In this document: one piece after another, positions 35,357 through 44,639 of the stretch | Layout of the letters: each line of letters starts with the position of its first letter | Position numbering within the stretch: the first letter of the stretch is position 1 | Origin: Culturomica massiliensis | GTDB taxonomy: Bacteria > Bacteroidota > Bacteroidia > Bacteroidales > Marinifilaceae | Length of the DNA: 64,000 bases | Assembly: GCF_900091655.1 (NCBI RefSeq) | Contig: NZ_LT594621.1 | Span: 434,001 to 498,000, forward strand | Reading direction: 5' to 3' | Notes under the pieces: generated by a model | Databases searched by the model: none | Told to the model about the DNA's origin: nothing | The model's input: only the letters and a program-made list of their open reading frames with translations | Translations under genes and position numbers: made by a program

Positions 35357-37696
35357 ATGAATTTTTTTGCGCGTTTATTCAGGACAGCCTTTCATAACAA
35401 AGGATTGACGGTAATTAATATTCTCGGATTAGGGACGGGATTGGCCGTGGCGTTATTTTTATTGGTGTATTTGCACTTTGAATACTCTTACGATAAACAT
35501 TTCAAAGATGCGGACCGGATTTACCGGATATTGACAGTTTGGGACGAGGGTGGAAATGTGGTGAATTATCCGATTAATTTCGGTGTGTTGGCATCCACCT
35601 TGGTAAAAGAAGTGCCGGAGGTCGAAGTATCCAGTCGTTTGTATAAATGGGGGAATATGAATCTGAAATATGAGAATGGAGATAAAGCTTCGGTCAGGTC
35701 GTATATGGTGGATTCCTCGTTTTTACAGATTTTTGATTTTAATTTGCTATACGGAAATTTGGACGGGGCTTTGAACGAACCCAATACTTGCGTCATTACC
35801 CGGAGTATGGCCGACCGCTTTTTCGGTGTCGGGAGCAATCCTGTAGGAAAAAGCCTGATGTACGACGATTATAAGACAGCACTGGAAATAAAAGCCGTTG
35901 TGGCAGATATACCTTTAAATACCCATTTCCGTTTTGATTTACTGACTAAATTACCGGAATTCGGTTGGGGAGGCCTGGAATACTATACGTATGTGAAATT
36001 CCGGGAAGGGACGGATTATGCCGCAGCCATTGAGAAATGCAATGCAGTGAATAAGAATTTGCTGGAAACACGTTTTAATGGTTATGGTGACAGTAAATTC
36101 GGGAGTATTACCGAACCGTTGAACGGCATCCACATCGGAACACAATCGAGCTTTGATTTGACCCCTAAAACCAGTAAGGCGAATCTGATTTTTATTATTT
36201 TAGTGACGGTATTTATTTTGGCTATAGCCTTGTCCAATTTTATATCTTTGAATATTATTCAGGGAGAAAAAAGGGCAACGGAGATCAGTGTCCGGAAAAC
36301 CAACGGAGCGGAGCGGTCGAATATTGTTAAAATGTTGTTCAGTGAGACGACTTTAGTGACTTTGCTGTCTTTTATCATAGCGATTGTGTTTTACTATGTA
36401 TTTTCTACTCCTTTCGCCCGGTTGATTAATTTTAATTTACCTGCGGATGTGGGAATAACGGGAGTTATGTGGGGGTATTTTATTTTACTTTTTTTGCTTG
36501 TAACGGTGATTGCGGGGGGATATCCGGCTTATTACCTGTCCCGTTTCAGTCCGACGGAGTTGATCCGTAAAACGACGGTGAGGAAATATAAATTGACGGC
36601 AACTTCAGTTGTGGTGCAATTTTCTGTGGTGATTTTTTGTGTATCGGCTTTGTTTGTTGTTTGGCGGCAACTCGATTATGTAAAGAAAATGCCGTTGGGA
36701 TTCGAAGCCGATAATGTTATGACGGTGCAATTGAATTGTACTTTCAAGCAGTATGAAGGACTTCGTGCGGATTTACTTCAGTTTCCCGATATTATTGATG
36801 TATCCGTATCCGGCGGCCATCCGCTGAACGGGTGTAGCGGGCAGGGATTGCGGCGTATGGATCAGGCGTCGACTGAAGAATTGACTATAGACGAACGACG
36901 CACTGGGCCCGGGTATTTACGCTTGTTTGGTATTCCGATCATCGAGGGACGCGATTTGAAGTATGAGGGAAGGATGGATTCAGCCGGTATTGTTTTGACC
37001 GAAACGACGGTAGCGGCACTGGACCTGAAAGATCCGATCGGAAAAAAAGTTTTATTTAACGATATGCCGATGACAGTGGTCGGAGTGGCTAAGGATATTC
37101 ATTATGTATCTGCCCGGGAAAAGATCGGAAAATTGGTTTATACGGCATACAGAACCAGTGGTAGTACTTTGGGTATAAAATATGCTCCGGGTAAATATCA
37201 ACAGGCGAAGACAGCTTTGTCGGAGATTATGAATAAACATTACCAAGGCGAACCGTATAGCCCTGTGCTGATGCGTGATATTGTCAACAATCAGTATTGG
37301 CAGGATGAGATTACCTCCCGTATATTGATCTGCGGTACGGTTTTGGCGATTTTACTGGCTTTGTTGGGTTTGGTGGCTTTGATGGGATTTGTCGCACAGC
37401 AGAAACGGAAGGAAATCAGCTTACGCCGGGTTATGGGTGCCCAGGTCAAGGAAATCGTATATGATCTGAACCGGTATATTATTCTGCGGATTTTGCCTGC
37501 CGTACCGATCGGATTGGCTTTGAGCTATTATATGATGAGTAATTGGTTGCAGAATTTTGCCTATACGATTCCTTTGAGCTGGTGGATTTTTGCCGGAGCC
37601 TTGGTGGTGACTCTGTTGATCGTGTTGATCACGATATTCTATCAAAGTATACATTCTGCAACAGCAAATCCGGTGAATGCCCTGAAAAGTGAATAA
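35357..37696 (+). CDS. MacB/FtsX-type ABC transporter permease
   Basis: This large permease has the two-module layout common in Bacteroidetes. An N-terminal membrane helix (about 20-42) is followed by a periplasmic MacB-type domain (DRIYRILTVWDEGG...). Three helices with the FtsX signature come next (about 275-400; ATEISVRKTNGAERSNIVKMLFSET), then a second helix, a second periplasmic domain and a final FtsX block (RKEISLRRVMGAQVKEIVYDL, about 685-710). Such proteins usually act in lipoprotein, peptide or drug efflux or in stress sensing with a separate ATPase. No ATPase gene is adjacent, so the partner must lie elsewhere. Confidence 0.9.
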   Translation: MNFFARLFRTAFHNKGLTVINILGLGTGLAVALFLLVYLHFEYSYDKHFKDADRIYRILTVWDEGGNVVNYPINFGVLASTLVKEVPEVEVSSRLYKWGNMNLKYENGDKASVRSYMVDSSFLQIFDFNLLYGNLDGALNEPNTCVITRSMADRFFGVGSNPVGKSLMYDDYKTALEIKAVVADIPLNTHFRFDLLTKLPEFGWGGLEYYTYVKFREGTDYAAAIEKCNAVNKNLLETRFNGYGDSKFGSITEPLNGIHIGTQSSFDLTPKTSKANLIFIILVTVFILAIALSNFISLNIIQGEKRATEISVRKTNGAERSNIVKMLFSETTLVTLLSFIIAIVFYYVFSTPFARLINFNLPADVGITGVMWGYFILLFLLVTVIAGGYPAYYLSRFSPTELIRKTTVRKYKLTATSVVVQFSVVIFCVSALFVVWRQLDYVKKMPLGFEADNVMTVQLNCTFKQYEGLRADLLQFPDIIDVSVSGGHPLNGCSGQGLRRMDQASTEELTIDERRTGPGYLRLFGIPIIEGRDLKYEGRMDSAGIVLTETTVAALDLKDPIGKKVLFNDMPMTVVGVAKDIHYVSAREKIGKLVYTAYRTSGSTLGIKYAPGKYQQAKTALSEIMNKHYQGEPYSPVLMRDIVNNQYWQDEITSRILICGTVLAILLALLGLVALMGFVAQQKRKEISLRRVMGAQVKEIVYDLNRYIILRILPAVPIGLALSYYMMSNWLQNFAYTIPLSWWIFAGALVVTLLIVLITIFYQSIHSATANPVNALKSE

Positions 37697-37719
37697 TATT
37701 TGAATATTGGGGGGAAAGA

Positions 37720-37758
37720 AAGACCGGCACAGAGAAAACATTTCTCTGTGCCGGTCTT
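37720..37758. terminator. Bidirectional terminator between permease gene and folC
   Basis: A perfect 18-bp stem (37720-37737 with 37741-37758) with a three-base gap serves as loop. The genes on both sides converge on it; the 3' end touches the folC stop. Confidence 0.85.
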
Positions 37759-37759
37759 C

Positions 37760-39034
37760 TTACAGGACTTCGGCTACGACAAATGTACTGCCTCCGATGT
37801 ATATCATGTCTTCTGCTGCGGCCTGTTTACGGGCAGCAGCGTAGGCTTCGGCAACGGTCGGGTAGGTTTCTCCCTGCAGTCCGTGTACGGCAGCCTTCCG
37901 GGCCAGTAATTTCTCATCCATAGCTCTGGGAATAGACGCTTTACAGAAATAGTAGCGTGCATCCGGAGGTAAAATCCGGAGTACGCTGTCTACGTCTTTA
38001 TCGTTTACCATACCGATAACAAAATGGAGTTCGCGGTAGGTACAGGTTCGCAGTTGATTTGTGATTTCGGTGAGTCCGTCTATGTTGTGTCCGGTGTCGC
38101 AGATTGTGTAAGGATGCTCTGCCAGTTGTTCCCATCTGCCGTGGAGTCCGGTGTTGGAGATTACTTTTGAAATGCCTTCGCGTATGTCTTGCTCGTATAT
38201 GGCCAATCCACAACTTTGCAGGGTGAATGCTGCTTCGAGTACTGCCGGAATGTTCTTCCGCTGGTAGAATCCTTTCAGCCCGCATTCGATGTCAGATAGA
38301 ATACTGCCTTTGGAAGTTGCGGCATCATAGGTTCCCTTCTGGTTGTTTGTTATTTGCCATTCTTCCGAAGCGAAAGTCAACGGAGCATTGCATTCCCGGG
38401 CTTTTTTTTCAAAAACAAAGTCGTAAGCGCTGTCTTTGGCACCGATTATAGCCGGGATTCCGGGTTTTATAATGCCGGCTTTTTCAGTGGCGATTTCGGG
38501 TAATGTATTCCCCAGTAATGCCATATGGTCGAAAGAGATATTGGTGATTACCGACACCAGTGGAGTAATGATATTGGTGGAATCCAGCCGCCCTCCCAGT
38601 CCGACTTCAATGACGGCTATATCGACTTCCGCATCGGCGAAATATTTGAAAGCCATTGCAACCGTCATTTCAAAGAAAGAGGGTTTTACTGCGGTAAATA
38701 CCTCTTGATTTTGCTCTACGAAACCGATCACGTATTCTTCCGGGATCATTTCTCCGTTGATTTTGATTCTTTCCCTGAAATCTTTCAGGTGGGGAGAGGT
38801 ATAAAGTCCGGTTTTGTAGCCGGCTTCCTGTAAGATTGAAGCCAGCATGTGGGATACGGAACCTTTGCCGTTGGTTCCTGCGATATGAATGGTTTTGAAT
38901 TGCCGGTGCGGGTGTCCGAAATGTTCGTCTAATTTCAGCGTATTGTCCAGGTTTGCCTTGTATGCTGCCTGTCCTTCACGCTGATACATGGGTAATTGTG
39001 CGAATAGCCAATCTAATGTTTGCTGATAGTTCAT
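37760..39034 (-). CDS. folC: Folylpolyglutamate synthase / dihydrofolate synthase
   Basis: FolC adds glutamate to dihydropteroate and to folates with ATP in the cytosol. The Mur-ligase-like P-loop is GTNGKGS at 53-59 (HIAGTNGKGSVSHML). LYTSPHLKDFRERIKING, FFEMTVAMAFKYF and VGLGGRLDSTNII follow, with SFDHMALLGNT, then the C-terminal ligase domain starting near GLHGRWEQL and DTGHNIDGL. Length 424 is standard. It is divergent from rex with a 381-base gap. Confidence 0.95.
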   Translation of the reverse strand: MNYQQTLDWLFAQLPMYQREGQAAYKANLDNTLKLDEHFGHPHRQFKTIHIAGTNGKGSVSHMLASILQEAGYKTGLYTSPHLKDFRERIKINGEMIPEEYVIGFVEQNQEVFTAVKPSFFEMTVAMAFKYFADAEVDIAVIEVGLGGRLDSTNIITPLVSVITNISFDHMALLGNTLPEIATEKAGIIKPGIPAIIGAKDSAYDFVFEKKARECNAPLTFASEEWQITNNQKGTYDAATSKGSILSDIECGLKGFYQRKNIPAVLEAAFTLQSCGLAIYEQDIREGISKVISNTGLHGRWEQLAEHPYTICDTGHNIDGLTEITNQLRTCTYRELHFVIGMVNDKDVDSVLRILPPDARYYFCKASIPRAMDEKLLARKAAVHGLQGETYPTVAEAYAAARKQAAAEDMIYIGGSTFVVAEVL

Positions 39035-39415
39035 GAGATGAATTTTAAATACTGAATTTTGGATTGAACGTATTTTCCATACTTGTTTTTTATGAACAAT
39101 CGTAAATTAATAATCAAAAATAAGGTATGTCTGAAAACACGTTGCAAAAGTACGAAACAATTGAAGATGGGGAATTGAAAAATAAAAAATTTGCTTGTAA
39201 AAGTTTGAATTTAATTTTTTCGTTGCCGGGGAAAAAACTTATATTTGCAAGTTAGTTCTTACAATTGCAGACGTTATAAGCATTCTGAAATAAGGAGTGA
39301 ACCGTTTAAGGTATTGAAGCGCTTTGCCTGGGAGATCCGGGTATATCGGGACGGTAGGTTTAAAAACTGATTTGTAAGTAAATTTTTACGTTAGAAACGA
39401 TTTAGTAGAATTTAA
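39035..39415. other. Divergent intergenic region folC / rex
   Basis: The folC side has a -7-like element on the minus strand at 39145-39152 (TACTTTTG). The rex side carries a -7 element at 39240-39247 and a leader of about 160 bases. I found no gene and no clear Rex operator by eye. Confidence 0.45.
39240..39247 (+). promoter_or_regulatory. -7 element of rex
   Basis: TATATTTG is an exact -7 match. The nearest TTG (39223-39225) is only 14 bases upstream, so the -33 element is uncertain. It predicts an untranslated leader of about 160 bases. Confidence 0.5.
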
Positions 39416-40048
39416 ATGAAAGAGGATAGCAGTGTTCCGGTGCCGGTTTTGAGACGAATGCCTTCTTATTTGGCATTTGTGAAGACCTTACAGAAGCGGG
39501 GAGAGAAATACGTGTCGTCGACGCGTATAGCTGAGTATATGGATATAGATTCGACACAGGTGACGAAAGATTTATCCCATACAGGACTTACCGGGAAGAC
39601 GAGGGTCGGATATGAAGTGGATAGTTTTGTGCGTGTACTCGAAGATTTTTTGGGATTCAGTAAGGTGGATAATGCTTTCCTGGTGGGGGCGGGGTCGCTC
39701 GGTTCGGCTTTATTGCAGGACAAGGGATTGGCCGCATTCGGTTTGAATATAGAGGCGGCGTTTGATGTGGATGATGCCAAGGTCGGGACGAAGGTAAACG
39801 ATATTGAAATTTATCATATCGACGAATTCCGGGCAATGGCAGCAGAACGGAATGTGGTGATCGGAATTATTACGGTACCGGCTGAGCATGCGCAGAATGT
39901 GGCGGATTTGATGGTTGCCTGGGGGATAAAAGCAATCTGGAATTTTACACCGGCCCGAATCAAGGTGCCTTCTCATATCGTTGTGCAGAATACGACGATT
40001 TACATGAATCTGGCGATTCTTTTCAATAAGTTGTATAACCAGGGATAG
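39416..40048 (+). CDS. rex: Redox-sensing transcriptional repressor Rex
   Basis: Rex senses the NADH/NAD+ ratio and represses fermentation and respiration genes when NADH is low. The N-terminal winged helix (about residues 8-75) contains PSYLAFVKTLQKRGEKYVSSTRIAEYM and TQVTKDLSHTG. The C-terminal Rossmann domain has FLVGAGSLGSALL (about 87-99) for the dinucleotide, IIGIITVPAEHAQ-like sequence and the final domain-swapped helix. Length 210 is typical. The regulon cannot be read here. Confidence 0.94.
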   Translation: MKEDSSVPVPVLRRMPSYLAFVKTLQKRGEKYVSSTRIAEYMDIDSTQVTKDLSHTGLTGKTRVGYEVDSFVRVLEDFLGFSKVDNAFLVGAGSLGSALLQDKGLAAFGLNIEAAFDVDDAKVGTKVNDIEIYHIDEFRAMAAERNVVIGIITVPAEHAQNVADLMVAWGIKAIWNFTPARIKVPSHIVVQNTTIYMNLAILFNKLYNQG

Positions 40049-40253
40049 GGGTGGATACGCCTTTGTCCAGGTCGAAGGCAGTTATTTTGTTCGATACAAC
40101 CCGGATTTTTTAAGGTCGTTTTATGCATTATCGGTTAAAAACAGGAATCGCTTTGTTGTCTTGTCGTCCCGTCTTGCAATTTGTAATTCAAAGCCTACGA
40201 TTTTCAATTCTTTTTTGCTTCTTTAGTCCTTGTTTTTTATTGCCGGCAGGCCT

Positions 40254-40284
40254 TTTGCTTTTCGCTTTTTATTTACTATCTTTG
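40254..40284 (+). promoter_or_regulatory. Promoter of thrS-infC-rpmI-rplT
   Basis: TTTG at 40254-40257, a 19-base spacer and TATCTTTG at 40277-40284 make a near-perfect Bacteroidetes promoter. Transcription should start about 40 bases before the thrS ATG. Confidence 0.75.
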
Positions 40285-40327
40285 CACATTGCAAAAATGC
40301 AGAATCATTAATTTATAGAAAAATATC

Positions 40328-42280
40328 ATGGTAAAGATTAAGTTTCCTGACGAAAGTGTCAAGGAATTCGAGCCGGGAGTGACCGGCCTTGATATAGCTA
40401 AGTCGATTAGCCCAAAGTTAGCGAAGGAAGTGTTGTCGATATCTGTCAACGGTGAGATCTGGGATTTGACCCGTGGTATTACCGATGATGCCGATGTGAA
40501 ATTATTTACCTGGGAGGACGAAGAAGGACGTCATGCGTTTTGGCATTCGTCTGCGCATTTAATGGCAGAGGCTTTGCAGCAATTGTATCCGAATACGAAG
40601 TTCGGTATCGGACCGGCTATTGAGAACGGATTTTATTACGATGTTGATCCGGGAGAAGGAGTTGTATTGACAGATAAGGATTTGGAAGTAATCGAGAAAA
40701 AAATGCTCGAACTGGCCCGGGAGAAGCAGGAATATTGCCGTATCAATGTCAGCAAACAGGAAGCCTTGGATCATTTTTCGGCTATAGATGAGAATTATAA
40801 GGTTGAGTTGATCAACGATCTCGAAGACGGTAAGATCACATATTACAAACAAGGTACTTTTACAGACCTTTGCCGCGGTCCGCATTTACCCGATACATCC
40901 TATATTAAGGCAATCAAGCTGACGAGCTTGGCCGGGGCTTATTGGAGAGGTAACGAACACAATAAGATGCTGACCCGTGTATACGGTATCACTTTCCCGA
41001 AGCAGAAAATGCTGGACGAATGGTTGGTCATGATGGAGGAAGCCAAACAGCGCGATCATCGTAAGATCGGTAGGGAAATGGAATTGTTTGCTTTTTCGCA
41101 GGAAGTAGGGGCCGGTTTGCCTTTGTGGTTGCCCAAAGGGGCTATGTTGAGAGACCGTCTGGAGACTTTTTTACGGAAAGTGCAGAAGAAATACGGTTAT
41201 CAGCAGGTGATTACCCCGCATATCGGAAATGTGAATCTGTATAAGACATCCGGTCATTATCAGAAGTACGGAAAGGATAGTTTTCAGGTAATCACGACTC
41301 CGCAAGAGGGAGAAGAGTTTATGTTGAAACCGATGAATTGCCCCCATCACTGTGAGATTTACAAAACGAAACCTCGGTCGTATAAGGATTTACCTATACG
41401 TTTTGCTGAATTCGGTACGGTTTATCGTTACGAGCAGAGCGGTGAGTTGCACGGATTGACGCGGGTTCGCGGTTTTACGCAGGATGATGCGCACTTGTTC
41501 TGTACTCCCGATCAGTTGAAGGAAGAATTTATGAAGGTAATAGATATTATTTTTATTATTTTCAAAGCTTTGAATTTTACGGAGTTTACCGCACAGGTTT
41601 CTTTGCGTGATCCGAAAGACCGGGAAAAATATATCGGAACCGATGAGAATTGGGAAAAGGCAGAACGTGCCATTATAGAAGCTGCTGCTGAAAAAGGTTT
41701 GAAAACTACGGTTGAACTAGGCGAAGCTGCATTCTATGGTCCGAAGCTCGATTTTATGATAAAAGATGCAATCGGGCGTAAGTGGCAATTGGGTACGATT
41801 CAGGTGGATTATAACCTGCCGGAACGCTTTCAGTTGGAATATACCGGAGCCGATAACCAAAAGCATCGTCCTGTTATGATTCACCGGGCTCCTTTTGGAA
41901 GTATGGAGCGTTTCGTAGCTGTATTGATTGAGCATACGGGAGGTAAATTCCCGTTGTGGCTGGCTCCGGATCAGGCCGTCATCCTGACAGTGAGCGAAAA
42001 ATCAAACGATTATGCCCGGAAACTTTCAGAATTGTTAAATAATTCCGATATTCGCACCGTTTTAGACGATCGTAATGAAAAGATCGGGCGTAAAATCCGG
42101 GATAACGAATTGAAGAAAATTCCGTATCTATTGGTTGTCGGGGAGAATGAAGCCCGTGAAAACAAAGTATCGGTCCGCAGGCAGGGGCAAGGTGACTTGG
42201 GGTCGATGACGGTAGATGAATTTATCGAAATGATACATAGCGAAGTCGACAAGCAGTTGCACGCTATTTATAACGAATAA
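40328..42280 (+). CDS. thrS: Threonine-tRNA ligase
   Basis: This enzyme charges tRNA-Thr. The N-terminal TGS domain (1-60) is followed by the editing domain with HSSAHLMAEALQQL and GPHLPDTSYIKAIKLTS. The class II catalytic core has the zinc site MNCPHHCEIY, motif 2 FGTVYRYEQSGELHGLTRVRGFTQDDAH and motif 3 MIHRAPFGSMERF. The anticodon-binding domain occupies about the last 100 residues. Length 650 is standard. It is the first gene of the classic thrS-infC-rpmI-rplT order, with a strong promoter and no T-box leader. Confidence 0.97.
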   Translation: MVKIKFPDESVKEFEPGVTGLDIAKSISPKLAKEVLSISVNGEIWDLTRGITDDADVKLFTWEDEEGRHAFWHSSAHLMAEALQQLYPNTKFGIGPAIENGFYYDVDPGEGVVLTDKDLEVIEKKMLELAREKQEYCRINVSKQEALDHFSAIDENYKVELINDLEDGKITYYKQGTFTDLCRGPHLPDTSYIKAIKLTSLAGAYWRGNEHNKMLTRVYGITFPKQKMLDEWLVMMEEAKQRDHRKIGREMELFAFSQEVGAGLPLWLPKGAMLRDRLETFLRKVQKKYGYQQVITPHIGNVNLYKTSGHYQKYGKDSFQVITTPQEGEEFMLKPMNCPHHCEIYKTKPRSYKDLPIRFAEFGTVYRYEQSGELHGLTRVRGFTQDDAHLFCTPDQLKEEFMKVIDIIFIIFKALNFTEFTAQVSLRDPKDREKYIGTDENWEKAERAIIEAAAEKGLKTTVELGEAAFYGPKLDFMIKDAIGRKWQLGTIQVDYNLPERFQLEYTGADNQKHRPVMIHRAPFGSMERFVAVLIEHTGGKFPLWLAPDQAVILTVSEKSNDYARKLSELLNNSDIRTVLDDRNEKIGRKIRDNELKKIPYLLVVGENEARENKVSVRRQGQGDLGSMTVDEFIEMIHSEVDKQLHAIYNE

Positions 42281-42325
42281 GGTTGTGCCGGAAGGCAGTC
42301 TTTATAATGTAGTAACTAATAATTA

Positions 42326-42331
42326 AGGAGG
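42326..42331 (+). promoter_or_regulatory. Perfect Shine-Dalgarno sequence for infC
   Basis: AGGAGG ends 7 bases before an AUC codon at 42339 and 19 bases before the first in-frame ATG (42351). Such a strong site is unusual in this window and marks AUC as the probable start. Confidence 0.7.
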
Positions 42332-42338
42332 ATTTAAT

Positions 42339-42893
42339 ATCGCAACAAGAATGGAATTCAGAGGTCCGAGAAACCGGCAGATTAACAGAGAACCACAACA
42401 CAAAATCAATGAGTTAATCAAAGCACCGACAGTAAGGGTGGTCGGTGAAAATATTGAACCGGGGGTTTATCCTTTGCGTGAAGCACTGGCTATGGCTGAA
42501 GCTGCCGGAGCCGATTTGGTCGAAATTTCTCCTAATGCAGAACCGCCTGTATGCCGTATTATCGAATACAGTAAGTTTTTGTATCAGTTGAAGAAAAAGC
42601 AAAAGGAGATCAAAGCCAAGAGTGTAAAGGTGGTGATTAAAGAAATCCGTTTCGGTCCTCAGACCGATGAGCATGACTTTAACTTTAAAGTGAAACATGC
42701 GAAAGGCTTCCTTGAGGAAGGGGCGAAAGTGCGGGCTTATGTATTTTTCAAAGGCCGTTCGATCCTTTTTAAAGAGCAAGGTACGAATATCCTGGATCGT
42801 TTTATTGCAGAGCTTGAAGAGTATGGGAAAGTGGAAGCTGCACCGAAATTGGAAGGTAAAAAAATGATTGTGGTATTGGCTCCGAAAAAATAA
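42339..42893 (+). CDS. infC: Translation initiation factor IF-3
   Basis: IF-3 binds the 30S subunit, prevents early 50S joining and rejects wrong start codons. The N-domain has KINELIKAPTVRVVGENIEPGVYPLREAL, and the linker and C-domain hold LVEISPNAEPPVCRIIEYSKFLYQLKKKQKE and IRFGPQTDEHDFNFK. I place the start at the AUC codon 42339, giving (M)ATRMEFRGPRN, because a perfect AGGAGG lies 7 bases upstream and a stop codon precedes it in frame at 42324. The alternative ATG is 42351. Non-AUG infC starts are known (AUU in E. coli) and serve autoregulation by IF-3. Product certain, start likely. Confidence 0.94.
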   Translation: MATRMEFRGPRNRQINREPQHKINELIKAPTVRVVGENIEPGVYPLREALAMAEAAGADLVEISPNAEPPVCRIIEYSKFLYQLKKKQKEIKAKSVKVVIKEIRFGPQTDEHDFNFKVKHAKGFLEEGAKVRAYVFFKGRSILFKEQGTNILDRFIAELEEYGKVEAAPKLEGKKMIVVLAPKK

Positions 42894-43034
42894 ATGTTTT
42901 TGATTTACAATTCTTCTCTTTTTTGCAGGGGAAGGATTGTGAATACAATCTGAAATCGTAGACCTAAAATCTACAATTAAAACGAACGATTTTTATAATT
43001 ACATATTTTCTGAAACACAATTAAATTAAGAGAA

Positions 43035-43229
43035 ATGCCAAAGATGAAATCAGTAAGTAGCGCGAAAAAGAGATTTACTTTGACCGCTACCGGAAAGATC
43101 AAAAGAAAACATGCTTTCAAAAGTCATATTTTGACCAAGAAAACAACCAAACAGAAAAGAAATCTTACTCACAGCACGATTGTCGATGATGCCAATATGA
43201 AGTCTGTGAAGAAGATGTTATTGATGTAA
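43035..43229 (+). CDS. rpmI: Large ribosomal subunit protein bL35
   Basis: This 64-residue basic protein of the 50S subunit matches L35 in length and pattern: MPKMKSVSSAKKRFTLTATGKIKRKHAFKSHIL, then TKKTTKQKRNL. It lies between infC and rplT, the conserved order. The 141-base gap after infC is AT-rich with no obvious terminator. Confidence 0.96.
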   Translation: MPKMKSVSSAKKRFTLTATGKIKRKHAFKSHILTKKTTKQKRNLTHSTIVDDANMKSVKKMLLM

Positions 43230-43312
43230 GATTAATTAAAGAGTTATTAACCTGAATGTTATGCCTTAAGTTTCCGGCTGAACGGAACGCTGACATTTAA
43301 AAAACAAGAATT

Positions 43313-43669
43313 ATGCCAAGAGCTAAAAATGCCGTTGCTTCAAGAGCACGTAGAAAAAAGGTTTTAAAACAGACCAAAGGTAACTTTGGTGCAAGAAAGA
43401 ATGTTTGGACGGTTGCTAAAAACACATACGAAAAAGGTTTATTGTATGCGTTCCGTGACAGACGTAAGAAAAAGTCGGAATTCCGCGCATTGTGGATTCA
43501 GAGAATTAACGCTGCTGTAAGAATGGAAGGTTTGTCTTATTCTAAATTTATGGGTCTGGTACATAAGGCTGATATCGATATCAACCGTAAAGTACTTGCC
43601 GATTTGGCGATGAACCACCAGGAGGCTTTCAAAGCTGTTGTTGCGAAAGTAAAAGAATTAGCAAAGTAA
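43313..43669 (+). CDS. rplT: Large ribosomal subunit protein bL20
   Basis: L20 is an early assembly protein of the 50S subunit and in several bacteria represses its own operon by binding mRNA. The 118 residues show the canonical N-terminal arm MPRAKNAVASRARRKKVLKQ and the globular part YAFRDRRKKKSEFRALWIQRINAAVR. It is last in the thrS-infC-rpmI-rplT row and is followed by a strong terminator. Confidence 0.97.
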   Translation: MPRAKNAVASRARRKKVLKQTKGNFGARKNVWTVAKNTYEKGLLYAFRDRRKKKSEFRALWIQRINAAVRMEGLSYSKFMGLVHKADIDINRKVLADLAMNHQEAFKAVVAKVKELAK

Positions 43670-43686
43670 TTATAAAAAATCGAAGG

Positions 43687-43714
43687 AAAGGCTGCTGTGA
43701 AGCAGCCTTTTTTT
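43687..43714 (+). terminator. Terminator of the infC-rpmI-rplT operon
   Basis: A perfect 10-bp stem (43687-43696 with 43701-43710), a GTGA loop and a run of seven T lie shortly after rplT. Confidence 0.9.
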
Positions 43715-43787
43715 ATTTCAAGGCGGGATTGTTTGCGGGTATTGTAACTTTATGGACTATATTCTGCACTTGTACCAAAATTAGTAT

Positions 43788-43795
43788 TAACTTTG
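43788..43795 (+). promoter_or_regulatory. -7 element of dapB
   Basis: TAACTTTG fits TAnnTTTG and lies 30 bases before the dapB ATG. A clear -33 TTTG is missing. Confidence 0.5.
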
Positions 43796-43824
43796 TCTTT
43801 AACATGTAAAGCAGGAGATTGATA

Positions 43825-44553
43825 ATGAAGATTGCATTATTAGGATACGGCCGGATGGGTAAGGCTATTGAACGGATTGCGTTGGAGCGTGGACACCGGA
43901 TTGTGTTGAAAGTGGATTTGGATAACCGGGAGGAATGTACGGACGAACAGTTGAAGACAGCTGATATCGCTATTGATTTTTCAACTCCGGTCATTGCTGT
44001 CGATAATTATAAATGGTGTTTCGATAACGGAATACCTGTTGTATCGGGTACTACCGGTTGGTTGGAACGTTGGCAGGAGGTGACGGATTATTGTCAGGCG
44101 AAAGCAGGCGGATTCTTTTATGCTTCTAATTTTAGCATCGGGGTGAATTTGTTTTTTCAGTTGAATGCGACATTGGCCCGGATGATGAGCGGTTTTGATG
44201 ATTATAAGGTGTATATTGAAGAGACTCATCATATTCATAAACTGGATGCCCCCAGCGGAACGGCGATCAGCATTGCCCAGGGAATTCTGGAAAATCATCC
44301 TTCTTATAAGTCCTGGGAATTGGAGCACGGTGTGGTCTTACCTGCAGATGTCATCCCGGTTACGGCTAAACGGATAGATGAAGTGCCCGGTATACATGTG
44401 GTGACCTATAAATCAGCCGTCGATCAGATCGAGATTTCTCATTCGGCTTTTTCCCGGGAAGGGTTTGCACATGGTGCCGTATTAGCGGCTGAATTTATGC
44501 AGGGAAAAAAAGGAGTGTTCGGTATGAAGGATATGTTGAAAATCCGGAATTGA
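43825..44553 (+). CDS. dapB: 4-hydroxy-tetrahydrodipicolinate reductase
   Basis: DapB reduces hydroxy-tetrahydrodipicolinate with NAD(P)H in lysine and diaminopimelate synthesis. The Rossmann motif is LLGYGRMGKAIE at the N-terminus. The catalytic segment EETHHIHKLDAPSGTA holds the His pair and the substrate-binding Lys. VVSGTTGW and FSIGVNLFF are also diagnostic. The ATG at 43825 is chosen over a TTG at 43819; AGGAG lies 7 bases upstream of it. Length 242 fits. lepB follows after 86 bases. Confidence 0.95.
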   Translation: MKIALLGYGRMGKAIERIALERGHRIVLKVDLDNREECTDEQLKTADIAIDFSTPVIAVDNYKWCFDNGIPVVSGTTGWLERWQEVTDYCQAKAGGFFYASNFSIGVNLFFQLNATLARMMSGFDDYKVYIEETHHIHKLDAPSGTAISIAQGILENHPSYKSWELEHGVVLPADVIPVTAKRIDEVPGIHVVTYKSAVDQIEISHSAFSREGFAHGAVLAAEFMQGKKGVFGMKDMLKIRN

Positions 44554-44639
44554 GATGATACGCCTTTATTTTTATTTGTCCGGTTGGATAATGGTTTTGA
44601 GTAAATAGACATTAGTAATTAAGAGGAAATATTTGGATT

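Noticed and set aside
40123..40311. A 62-codon + strand frame upstream of thrS
   Set aside because: It spans the thrS promoter (40254-40284), has no family resemblance and looks like chance.
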